From Nitrosomonas sp. Nm84 (GTDB lineage: Bacteria > Pseudomonadota > Gammaproteobacteria > Burkholderiales > Nitrosomonadaceae), in assembly GCF_003201565.1 (NCBI RefSeq), contig NZ_QJJP01000010.1, positions 46,333 to 110,332 of the forward strand: a stretch of 64,000 nucleotides of DNA. Direction: 5' to 3'. Under the pieces are notes generated by a model. It was not told where the DNA came from, ran no database searches, and saw only the letters and a list, made by a program, of their open reading frames with translations. This document shows positions 56,704-64,000 of the stretch, piece by piece; the stretch's first letter is position 1; every line of letters begins with the position of its first letter. A program made the position numbers and the translations under genes.

Positions 56704-56818
56704 TTGATTTACTACTCCAAATCAGTCAAAAGGATGTTCGGAAAGAAAAAGCCGCCATTATGAAACGTTCGCTTCAATCAGTAAACTACCGGTGTAAATT
56801 AAAGTGGCTTTAGTAAAA

Positions 56819-58183
56819 TTACAGATGTTTGATCAGCACTTTTGAGCGGCGTTGATAATTGTATAAATTCTGTTTAACTTTCGGTAATTCAGCAGGTGTG
56901 GCTACGGTAAAGCCGTGCTCAATAAACCAATGCGTGGCGTGCGTGGTGAGGACAAATAGGACATGGATGCCCTGGGAGATGGTTTGGTTTTCGATATGTT
57001 TGAGTAAGCGGTTGCCATGACCAAAGTCGCGATAATCCGGATGGATCGCCAGACAGGCGAGCTCGCAGGCATGTTCTTCCGGGAAAGGATACAGTGCGGC
57101 GCAGCCTAGAATGATGCCGTCGTGCTCGAGCACCGTAAACCGATCGATTTCAATTTCCAGTAATTCGCGGCCACGTCTGACCAAAATGCCTTCGGCTTCC
57201 AGCGGTTCGATCAATTGCAGGATGCCGCCGACGTCTTCGATTCTGGCTTTTCTGAGCGCCTGCAAAGTCTCCCGCGAGATCATCGTGCCGATGCCATGGT
57301 GCGTAAAAAGCTCTTGCAGAATGGCGCCATCGTTATGGCGGCTGATCAGGTGGGTGCGTGCCACGCCCATTTCACAGGCTTTGGTTGCATATTGCAGTGA
57401 TGGTCGAATAGCGTCCGGGACTAAAGGCTTCGTTGCGGGTGTCTTGTTTTCCAGTAGCAATTTACTTTCGGCAACAGTGAGTTCGCGCGGTAGCGCTGTC
57501 GATTTGTCAACCTCGGATGCTGCGGCGGTATCATCCAGCATATCCAGCAGAAAAATCAGTTTCTCGGCGTTGAGTGCAATAGCGACCTCGGTAGCCACAT
57601 TTTCCATGGTCAGATTAAAAATTTCTCCAGTTGGCGAGTAGCCCAGCGGTGAAATTAGCACTACGTCGCCTTGCTCCAAGCGCGAATGAATCGCCTGTGC
57701 GTTGATTTTGCGTACTTTTCCGGTATGCATCAGGTCAACACCTTGGATGACGCCTTGTGGACACGCGGTGACAAAGTTTCCGCTGGTGACACGAATGGAC
57801 GCATTGGCCATCGGCGAATTGGGCAGACCCATCGATAGCAAAGCGGCAATTTCGTGATGAACACGCCCTACCGATTCTTTGACGCATTGCAGCGCGGCGG
57901 GATCGGTCACGCGCATGCCCATAACTGTTTGCGTTTCCAATTGCGATTCATCCAGACGCAGTTGAATTTGTGGACGTGCGCCATGTACCAGTACCAGTCG
58001 CACGCCGAGACTGGCAAGAAGATTGATGTCGTGAATGAAGTTGACAAATTTTGCATCGGTGATCATCTCGCCACTAAAGCCAATGACGAAAACTTTTCCT
58101 CTGAATGCATGGATATAAGGCGCGACCGAGCGGAACCAGGAAACAAAATCAGTGGTGGGGCTCATTTGAATATCGGCAGTCAT
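56819..58183 (-). CDS. argA: Amino-acid N-acetyltransferase (N-acetylglutamate synthase)
   Basis: ArgA acetylates glutamate with acetyl-CoA, the first step of arginine synthesis. The 454-residue protein is the classical two-domain form. An amino-acid-kinase-like regulatory domain (FVIGFSGEMITDAKFVNFIH, VLVHGARPQIQLRLDE) carries the arginine site. A C-terminal GNAT domain (ILGCAALYPFPEEHACELAC, IHPDYRDFGHGNRLLKHIEN) catalyses the reaction. The ATG at 58183 is chosen; an upstream in-frame GTG at 58201 lies inside rsmE, and an ATG at 58165 is also possible. It starts 2 nt after the rsmE stop. Confidence 0.95.
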   Translation of the reverse strand: MTADIQMSPTTDFVSWFRSVAPYIHAFRGKVFVIGFSGEMITDAKFVNFIHDINLLASLGVRLVLVHGARPQIQLRLDESQLETQTVMGMRVTDPAALQCVKESVGRVHHEIAALLSMGLPNSPMANASIRVTSGNFVTACPQGVIQGVDLMHTGKVRKINAQAIHSRLEQGDVVLISPLGYSPTGEIFNLTMENVATEVAIALNAEKLIFLLDMLDDTAAASEVDKSTALPRELTVAESKLLLENKTPATKPLVPDAIRPSLQYATKACEMGVARTHLISRHNDGAILQELFTHHGIGTMISRETLQALRKARIEDVGGILQLIEPLEAEGILVRRGRELLEIEIDRFTVLEHDGIILGCAALYPFPEEHACELACLAIHPDYRDFGHGNRLLKHIENQTISQGIHVLFVLTTHATHWFIEHGFTVATPAELPKVKQNLYNYQRRSKVLIKHL

Positions 58184-58185
58184 CG

Positions 58186-58938
58186 TCAATAATCTCCCCA
58201 CAGCGCTTGTATTGCCGCAATAGCGGCTAAAGCGGCGCTTTCTGTGCGCAGTATGCGTTTTCCCAGGCGTAGCGGAATGAAACCGGTGCCGGTGTGTAAA
58301 ATAGTTGCTTCCTCTTCCTGCGTAAAACCGCCTTCGGGTCCAATAACAAGTGCTAAGTTGGCATCAGTTGGTGGTTTGGGGATCTCTCTCAAACCTTTTG
58401 TGGCGGTTGTGGATAACATCAAATGTACATCATGCGCTGATCGAGTGGTTTTCTTTTGACTCAGCCATTGCGGCAGTGAAATTAACGGCAGCACATGTGG
58501 TATAAGATTCCTGCCGCATTGCTCACAAGCTGAGATGACGATTTTCTGCCAGTGTTGCAGGCGCTTGGAAGAACGTTCATCAGACAAATGCACGATGCTG
58601 CGGTCGGTGGTAATCGGCTGAACACAGGTTACACCCAGCTCTACTGCTTTTTGTATAATCCAATCCATTTTTTCATTGACGCATATCGCCTGGGCAAGTT
58701 CGATATGTAGCGATGATTCGCAGTCAATGTCGTGATAAGCATCAATCAAAACAGCGGTGCTGGATTTGCTGATTGTTTGGATATGTGCGGAAAACTCCCC
58801 GCCGTCTCCGCTAAATAACGTAATCGAGTCACCTGCCTTCAGCCGCAGTACCCGCGCGGCATGATGCTTGTTCTCAGCAGATAATTCGACGATTTGTCCG
58901 ATCGTGATTTTCGATGGATGATAGAAGCGTGCGTGCAT
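58186..58938 (-). CDS. rsmE: 16S rRNA (uracil(1498)-N(3))-methyltransferase
   Basis: RsmE is a SPOUT methyltransferase acting on U1498 of 16S rRNA. The 250-residue protein has an N-terminal PUA-like domain (MHARFYHPSKITIGQIVELS, HHAARVLRLKAGDSITLFSG). The trefoil-knot domain carries ALVIGPEGGFTQEEEATI and LRLGKRILRTESAALAAIAA. A longer frame extends to 59016, but the ATG at 58938 starts at the family N-terminus. It is divergent from the thioredoxin-like gene at 59101, sharing a 162-nt promoter region. Confidence 0.95.
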   Translation of the reverse strand: MHARFYHPSKITIGQIVELSAENKHHAARVLRLKAGDSITLFSGDGGEFSAHIQTISKSSTAVLIDAYHDIDCESSLHIELAQAICVNEKMDWIIQKAVELGVTCVQPITTDRSIVHLSDERSSKRLQHWQKIVISACEQCGRNLIPHVLPLISLPQWLSQKKTTRSAHDVHLMLSTTATKGLREIPKPPTDANLALVIGPEGGFTQEEEATILHTGTGFIPLRLGKRILRTESAALAAIAAIQALWGDY

Positions 58939-59100
58939 GTTGAAGTATATGGCCCAGGTAAGTGGCAATTTCGATAAATGGACTCGTGATAATATAGCAC
59001 GATATGTATACAGCATCGTCTGGCCGCTACTTTGATTTTGAAAGACGGCGAACGGGAAAAGAGACTTTTCAAGATATTATTTATTGGTAGGAGAAAGCAT

Positions 59101-59658
59101 ATGGCAAGCTTAGAAACACCGGTGTGTGATTTTGGTTGGAAGGCGATTGATTTTGATTTGCTGGGTGTTGATGGCACGCGTTATAACCTGGCTGCCGCAA
59201 AAGGGGAAAACGGACTACTGGTGATGTTCATCTGTAATCATTGCCCATACGTGAAAGCAGTGCAGGATCGCATCATTCGCGATGTGAGTGAATTGAAATC
59301 ACATGGGATGAACGCCATCGCGATCATGTCCAATGATCCTGCGGATTATCCGGAAGATTCATTTGAAAATATGGCATTGGTTGCCAAGCAATTAAATTAT
59401 CCTTTTCCCTATGTGTGGGATGAAACTCAGGAAATCGCCAAACGCTATGGCGCGGTATGCACGCCTGATTTTTTTGGGTTTAATAACAAGTTGGAATTGC
59501 AATATCGCGGACGTTTGGATGCGTCGCGAAAAGAGGCTGCGCCCGCTGATGTGCGGCGTGATCTGTTTGAAGCGATGCTGCAAGTTGCTAAAACCGGTCG
59601 TGGTCCGAAAGAACAAATTCCCAGTATCGGTTGCTCGATAAAATGGCGTGTGGAGTAA
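59101..59658 (+). CDS. Thioredoxin-like (AhpC/TSA-type) protein
   Basis: This 185-residue cytoplasmic protein has the redox motif FICNHCPYVKAVQDRI, with two cysteines three positions apart as in the thioredoxin fold. It also has IAIMSNDPADYPEDSFENMA and YGAVCTPDFFGFNNKLELQY. The subfamily is common in bacteria and of unknown client, possibly a peroxiredoxin or thiol-disulfide oxidoreductase. AGGAG before the ATG at 59101 fixes the start; an upstream ATG at 59032 has none. Confidence 0.88.
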   Translation: MASLETPVCDFGWKAIDFDLLGVDGTRYNLAAAKGENGLLVMFICNHCPYVKAVQDRIIRDVSELKSHGMNAIAIMSNDPADYPEDSFENMALVAKQLNYPFPYVWDETQEIAKRYGAVCTPDFFGFNNKLELQYRGRLDASRKEAAPADVRRDLFEAMLQVAKTGRGPKEQIPSIGCSIKWRVE

Positions 59659-59660
59659 AT

Positions 59661-60443
59661 GTGCTAGAAAAAGTGATCGCGGTTGTTAAAGAGGTAGCGC
59701 AGCAAGTTATCATGCCGCGCTACCTACAAGTAGACCGGCAAGTGAAATCGGACGGCAGTTTTTTTACTGAAGCCGATGTTGCGGCACAAAACGCTTTACT
59801 TGACGCGCTACAGAAGATTTATCCGGCGGCTGCCATGGGTGAGGAAATGTCAAAGGGAGAGCAGGAAGAACAATGGATTAAGGGTCAGACTGGATTGTGG
59901 AGTATCGACCCTATTGACGGTACATCGAATTTTCTTAACGGACTGCCTTACTTTGCAATTTCAGTGGCGCTCATGGAACAAGGGAAAAGTGTTCTGGGGG
60001 TGATCTATAATCCAGTGGCTGATGAGATGTTCTATGCGACGAAGGGCGGCGGCGCTTTTTTGAATGGAATCCCATTGCCTATTAAGCGATATGTGCCCAC
60101 ATTGTCGAGTGCGATGGCGAATGTCGATTTGAAGCGACTGGATAGAAAATTTGCGGCAAAAGTTGCTGCCTATCCGCCATTTGCATCGCAACGAAATTAT
60201 GGCGCTTGTGCACTCGAATGGTGTTATACCGCCGCCGGCTATTTTGATTTGTACCTGCACGGCGGGCAGAAACCATGGGATTATGCGGCTGGCTCGCTTA
60301 TTCTCGAAGAAGCAGGCGGAAAAATGTGCGGCTTTGATCAGGATGATTATTGGGCGGGCTCACCATGGCAACGATCAGTGATTGCAGCATTAGACCCTGG
60401 ATTATTTACGCAGTGGCGTGACTGGGTGCGCGAGAATCGCTAG
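59661..60443 (+). CDS. Inositol monophosphatase family protein
   Basis: This 260-residue Mg-dependent phosphatase has GEEMSK as metal loop, LWSIDPIDGTSNFLNGLPYF (the WDPIDGT motif) and KPWDYAAGSLILEEAGG at the C-terminal metal site. The family covers inositol-1-phosphatase, 3'(2'),5'-bisphosphate nucleotidase, histidinol-phosphatase and FBPase-like enzymes, and sequence alone does not choose. GGAG at 59652-59655 favours the GTG start at 59661, 2 nt after the previous stop. Confidence 0.88.
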   Translation: MLEKVIAVVKEVAQQVIMPRYLQVDRQVKSDGSFFTEADVAAQNALLDALQKIYPAAAMGEEMSKGEQEEQWIKGQTGLWSIDPIDGTSNFLNGLPYFAISVALMEQGKSVLGVIYNPVADEMFYATKGGGAFLNGIPLPIKRYVPTLSSAMANVDLKRLDRKFAAKVAAYPPFASQRNYGACALEWCYTAAGYFDLYLHGGQKPWDYAAGSLILEEAGGKMCGFDQDDYWAGSPWQRSVIAALDPGLFTQWRDWVRENR

Positions 60444-60495
60444 CAGTCTGGCTGCGTTATAGTATATAAAACTTAAAGTAGGACAAGGAATACAA

Positions 60496-61947
60496 TTGAA
60501 AATCATCATCCTGGGAGCTGGTCAGGTCGGATCATCCGTGGCAGAGAGCCTGGTAAGCGAGGCCAATGACATTACCATGGTCGACGTTGATTCCAAGCGA
60601 TTGGCGTTATTGCAGGATCGTTTGGATCTGCGCACAGTTGTCGGCAATGCGTCGCATCCATCGGTGTTAGTGAATGCTGGTGCGCATGATGCGGATATGA
60701 TTTTAGCGGTAACCGAGCACGATGAGACAAATCTGGTGGCTTGTAAGCTTGCCGCTACCTTATTTAACACGCCCACTAAAATTGCGCGTATTCGTTCCAC
60801 CGAATATTTGGCGCATCCAGAGATTTTCTCAACCGAGAATTTCTGTGTCGATTTTGCTATTTGTCCGGAACAAATTCTGACTGAATATATTGAGAAATTG
60901 ATTGAATTCCCCGAGGCTTTGCAGGTGCTTGATTTTGCGGCGGGAAGAGTAAGTTTGGTTGCTGTGCGTGCATTGAAGGGCGGGGCGCTTGTTGGGCAGC
61001 AACTGCAAAAATTGCGTAAGCATGTTCCCAATGTGGATACGCGTGTAGCAGCAATTTTTCGCAAAGATCGATCGATTATTCCGGAAGGTGACACGATTAT
61101 TGAAGCTGAAGATGAAGTATTTTTTATTGCTGCAGCTGAAGATATCCGCACAGTGATGCGAGAACTGCGAAGTATGGATAAGCCGGTTAAACATGTGATG
61201 ATCGCCGGAGGAGGGAAGATCGGCAAACGCCTCGGTGAAGCATTGGAAAAGGATTACCAGGTTAGAGTTATTGAGCATAACTATCAAGCCTGCGAGCGCT
61301 TGGCAGAGGAGCTGAATCATGCACTGGTGTTGCACGGTGACGTAACGGACGAAACTCTGCTCGAAAGCGAGAGTATCGCCGAGATGGATATGTTTTGTGC
61401 GCTAACGAATGACGAAGAGAACAATATTATGTCAGCGTTGTTGGCGAAGCGCATGGGCGCACATAAAGTTATCGCATTGATCAATCGTCGCGCCTATGTG
61501 GATCTGGTGCAAGGTAGCCGAATTGATATCGCTATTTCGCCGGCACAGGTTACGATCGGCTCATTATTGGCTTACGTCCGGCAAGGCGATGTTGTCGCTG
61601 TGCACAGCTTGCGACGCGGTGCGGCGGAAGCATTGGAATTGGTGGCGCATGGCGATGCAAGATCGTCTAATGTGGTGGGAAGAAAGATAGAAGACATCAA
61701 GTTGCCTAAAGGTGCCACAATTGGCGCTATCGTGAGAGGTTTATCAAAATCGGGAAGTGTGTTTGGCGACAGCCTGATTTCAGAGCAAGAAAAGCGCTCG
61801 CAAGAATCGGGCAGCAGCGTAAAGGTTATTATCGCGCACCATAACACGGTTATCGAACAGGAAGATCATGTTATTTTGTTTGTAATTAATAGAAAGATGA
61901 TTCGCGAAGTGGAAAAATTGTTTCAGGTTAATGTTGGTTTTCTGTAG
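60496..61947 (+). CDS. trkA: Trk system potassium transporter subunit TrkA
   Basis: TrkA is the cytoplasmic NAD-binding ring that gates the K+ transporter TrkH. The 483-residue protein has the duplicated family layout: two Rossmann (RCK) domains, beginning MKIIILGAGQVGSSVAESLV and HVMIAGGGKIGKRLGEALEK, each followed by a TrkA_C domain. The start codon is TTG with AAGGA upstream. trkH follows after 11 nt and is probably co-transcribed. Confidence 0.95.
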   Translation: MKIIILGAGQVGSSVAESLVSEANDITMVDVDSKRLALLQDRLDLRTVVGNASHPSVLVNAGAHDADMILAVTEHDETNLVACKLAATLFNTPTKIARIRSTEYLAHPEIFSTENFCVDFAICPEQILTEYIEKLIEFPEALQVLDFAAGRVSLVAVRALKGGALVGQQLQKLRKHVPNVDTRVAAIFRKDRSIIPEGDTIIEAEDEVFFIAAAEDIRTVMRELRSMDKPVKHVMIAGGGKIGKRLGEALEKDYQVRVIEHNYQACERLAEELNHALVLHGDVTDETLLESESIAEMDMFCALTNDEENNIMSALLAKRMGAHKVIALINRRAYVDLVQGSRIDIAISPAQVTIGSLLAYVRQGDVVAVHSLRRGAAEALELVAHGDARSSNVVGRKIEDIKLPKGATIGAIVRGLSKSGSVFGDSLISEQEKRSQESGSSVKVIIAHHNTVIEQEDHVILFVINRKMIREVEKLFQVNVGFL

Positions 61948-61958
61948 TTGATAACTGC

Positions 61959-63416
61959 ATGAGTCGACTTTTTGTTGTTGTTAATGTGCTTGGCAAGATG
62001 ATCCTGATATTCGGATTGACGATGCTGATCCCACTTGGTTTGGCGCTGTGGAATGATGATGGTGCGAGATGGGCGTTTGAAGAATCCATCTTGATTACCA
62101 TGGGTTGTGGCTTGGTGATGTGGTTGGTGACGCGCCGCTATAAACGTGAATTGCAAACAAGGGATGGTTTCTTGCTGGTAGTGCTGGTTTGGTCGGTGCT
62201 GCCGGCTTTTGCGATGTTGCCATTATTATTTTATTTGCCGCAACTTAATCTCAGCATGGCCTATTTTGAGGCGGCTTCAGGATTAACTGCAACGGGTGCT
62301 ACAGTGCTGTTGGGGTTGGATGCACTACCGCCGTCTATCAATTTATGGCGCGGTGAAATTATATGGTTGGGTGGGATGGGCTTAATTGTTCTGGCGGTAG
62401 CGATTTTGCCACTATTGGGCGTGGGGGGGCGACAGCTGCTGAATGCAGAGATACCTGGGCCAATGAAGGAGAACAAGCTTACCCCGCGCATCGCTGAAAC
62501 CGCAAAAGGACTATGGGCCATTTATGCGAGCCTGACATTAGCTTGTGCTATCGCATATAAATGGGCCGGTATGGATTGGTTTGATGCGGTGATGCACGCA
62601 TTCACGACTTTGGGGTTGGGAGGGTTTTCGTCGCATGATGCGAGCTATGGTTATTGGGATTCACCGCTTATAGAAGCTGTTGCCATTGTATTCATGCTGA
62701 TTGCAGGGGTGAATTTTGCAACTCATTTTCTGGCTTGGCGGGGGAAAAGTTTGACTTCCTATCGCTATGATTCTGAAGTTGGTTGGTATATCGTGATTAT
62801 GTTAATCAGCTGTGTTGGATTAGCGCTGTATTTGTGGTTCGCCGAGGTCTATGCGGAGCCATTGACAGCATTACGCTATGCGGCTTTCAACATTGTTTCT
62901 GTCGCAACGACTACCGGATACAGCAATACGGATTACAGCCTGTGGCCTATGTTCGTTCCACTATGGATGCTGTTTTTATCCGGATTTTGCACATCTTCAG
63001 GTTCTACTGGCGGCGGTATTAAAATGATCCGTGCACGTATTTTATACCAGCAGGTGTATCGTGAAATGATCATGATCATGCATCCCAATGCGGTCATTCC
63101 CGCCAAGCTGGGTAGAAATGTGGTGGCAAGCCGGATCATACAAGCCGTACTGGTATTTTTGTTTGTTTATACCGCAAGCATTGTATCCATGGCGCTTGTC
63201 TTGACGTTCAGTGGATTGAATGTCATGACGGCTTTCTCTGCGGCGGTAGCTTGTATCAATAATTTAGGTCCAGGGCTTGGCGATGTCGGGCCAGCGACTA
63301 CTTATGCATTGTTGACAGATTTTCAGACATGGGTATGCAGTTTTGCAATGCTACTAGGTAGATTGGAGTTTTTTACACTGCTGGTCATATTTACCCCTGC
63401 TTTCTGGCGGAAATGA
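61959..63416 (+). CDS. trkH: Trk system potassium uptake protein TrkH
   Basis: TrkH is the K+-conducting membrane subunit. The 485 residues form about ten membrane spans arranged as four M1-pore-M2 repeats. Pore/filter-type segments are visible in ASGLTATGATVLLGLD, FTTLGLGGFSSHDASY, VSVATTTGYSNTDYSLWP and ACINNLGPGLGDVGPATTYA. It begins MSRLFVVVNVLGKMILIFGL. The charged tail is short. It pairs with trkA upstream. Confidence 0.95.
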   Translation: MSRLFVVVNVLGKMILIFGLTMLIPLGLALWNDDGARWAFEESILITMGCGLVMWLVTRRYKRELQTRDGFLLVVLVWSVLPAFAMLPLLFYLPQLNLSMAYFEAASGLTATGATVLLGLDALPPSINLWRGEIIWLGGMGLIVLAVAILPLLGVGGRQLLNAEIPGPMKENKLTPRIAETAKGLWAIYASLTLACAIAYKWAGMDWFDAVMHAFTTLGLGGFSSHDASYGYWDSPLIEAVAIVFMLIAGVNFATHFLAWRGKSLTSYRYDSEVGWYIVIMLISCVGLALYLWFAEVYAEPLTALRYAAFNIVSVATTTGYSNTDYSLWPMFVPLWMLFLSGFCTSSGSTGGGIKMIRARILYQQVYREMIMIMHPNAVIPAKLGRNVVASRIIQAVLVFLFVYTASIVSMALVLTFSGLNVMTAFSAAVACINNLGPGLGDVGPATTYALLTDFQTWVCSFAMLLGRLEFFTLLVIFTPAFWRK

Positions 63417-63532
63417 TTTTTGTTTTTAATGTCGGCGAACGGTGAGTAGTAATGGATGATGGATTCTTAAAAAGAATGATCAGCAGCCGCATTAAGTTTA
63501 TATGATTTGTACCAGATAATTGGAGAGTCTTC

Positions 63533-63919
63533 GTGGATAATGCCGGCATATTGAAAGGTATTAAGGTCATGATTATTGATGACAGCAACACGATTCGGAA
63601 AAGTGCAGAAATTTTTTTGAGGCCTTCGGGGTGTGAAGTGCTTCTGGCAGAAGACGGATTCGAAGCGATGTCTAAAATCGTCGATAATCAGCCAGATATC
63701 ATTTTTATCGATATTGTCATGCCACGTTTGGATGGCTATCAAGCATGTATGCTAATCAAAAAGAATCCGATCTATCAGTCCATTCCAGTGATTATGCTAT
63801 CAAGCAAAGACGGTTTATTCGATAAGGCTAAGGGCAGAATAGTAGGTTCGGATGATTATCTGACTAAACCATTTACCGCTGAAGGCTTATTGAACATAAT
63901 ACACAAGGCTCTAGACTAG
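63533..63919 (+). CDS. Single-domain response regulator, PilG/CheY type
   Basis: The 128-residue protein is a receiver domain only. MIIDDSNTIRKSAEIFLRPS gives the acidic pair, IIFIDIVMPRLDGYQ holds the phosphoacceptor Asp, IMLSSKDG the Ser/Thr, and DDYLTKPFTAEGL the Lys. The sequence resembles PilG/PilH of type IV pili chemosensory systems. No pil gene lies in the visible window, so the output is uncertain. The start is GTG with GGAGAG upstream. It follows trkH after 116 nt. Confidence 0.92.
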   Translation: MDNAGILKGIKVMIIDDSNTIRKSAEIFLRPSGCEVLLAEDGFEAMSKIVDNQPDIIFIDIVMPRLDGYQACMLIKKNPIYQSIPVIMLSSKDGLFDKAKGRIVGSDDYLTKPFTAEGLLNIIHKALD

Positions 63920-63924
63920 CAGAG

Positions 63925-64000
63925 TTAATAATATCTGATGATTTGCCATAGTTCATTAGCAAGTTCATCAGGTTGTTTTTTCCAACGCCACTCAGATTCT
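63925..64000 (-). CDS. 3' end of a gene running off the window
   Basis: On the minus strand an open frame enters from the right edge and ends WRWKKQPDELANELWQIIRY then Y-stop at 63925-63927. The charged helical composition looks like coding sequence, and the stop lies just after the converging response regulator gene. No family can be named from 24 residues. Confidence 0.4.
   Translation of the reverse strand, partial: ESEWRWKKQPDELANELWQIIRYY

Noticed and set aside
57111..57641. 176-residue frame antisense to argA
   Set aside because: argA is intact and full length on the other strand, and the antisense frame has no family match or ribosome binding site.
60522..61226. 234-residue frame antisense to trkA
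   Set aside because: It is a shadow of the trkA codon pattern; trkA has complete family domains.

Overview
The window reads as a chromosomal segment of a betaproteobacterium, most likely an ammonia oxidiser of the Nitrosomonas type. The reasons are the moderate GC content, typical betaproteobacterial gene strings (aroA-cmk-rpsA-ihfB-lapA-pyrF; LysM protein-dprA-smg-topoisomerase III opposite def-fmt-rsmB-DUF4390-ntrY-ntrX), and a tkt-gap-pgk-pyk-fba block as found in autotrophs with a Calvin cycle. The genus is an inference; no diagnostic gene such as amo or hao lies here. I found no rRNA, tRNA or CRISPR array.

Layout. 1-0.4 kb: 3' end of a metallophosphoesterase gene. 0.6-4.9 kb (minus): rpmH-rnpA-yidD-yidC-mnmE, with a near-consensus promoter before rpmH and an rnpA frame that has no ATG, GTG or TTG start. 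The dnaA/oriC partner usually found beside rpmH is absent. 5.1-6.0 kb (plus): one tiny basic ORF, a DUF5658-like membrane protein and a DUF6447-like small protein. 6.0-10.6 kb (minus): a complete type I secretion system (ABC ATPase, HlyD-type fusion protein, TolC-type outer membrane protein). 10.7-26.9 kb: a surface-polysaccharide locus with glycosyltransferases, an epimerase-like protein, methyltransferases, a 1543-residue multidomain enzyme and a Wzm/Wzt exporter. 27.2-29.5 kb (plus): a cysteine-free, RTX-containing, RsaA-like S-layer candidate with its own terminator.

The 6-29.5 kb block makes sense as one functional island: a secreted calcium-binding surface protein, a dedicated type I secretion system, and an ABC-exported polysaccharide that could anchor or decorate it. 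This resembles the Caulobacter S-layer/S-LPS arrangement. It is the most interesting part of the window.

29.9-35.1 kb (minus): pyrF, lapA, ihfB, rpsA, cmk and aroA. 35.4-41.1 kb: a small membrane protein (plus), then topoisomerase III, smg, dprA and a LysM protein (minus). A roughly 150-bp element with terminal inverted repeats and a 5-bp target duplication sits between the LysM gene and def. 41.4-48.4 kb (plus): def, fmt, rsmB, a DUF4390 protein, ntrY and a degenerate ntrX. 48.5-55.6 kb (plus): transketolase to fructose-bisphosphate aldolase. 55.6-59.0 kb: two uncharacterised small ORFs (plus), then yggX, argA and rsmE (minus). 59.1-63.4 kb (plus): a thioredoxin-like protein, an inositol-monophosphatase-family protein, trkA and trkH. 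63.5-64 kb: a single-domain response regulator and the 3' end of a gene running off the window on the minus strand.
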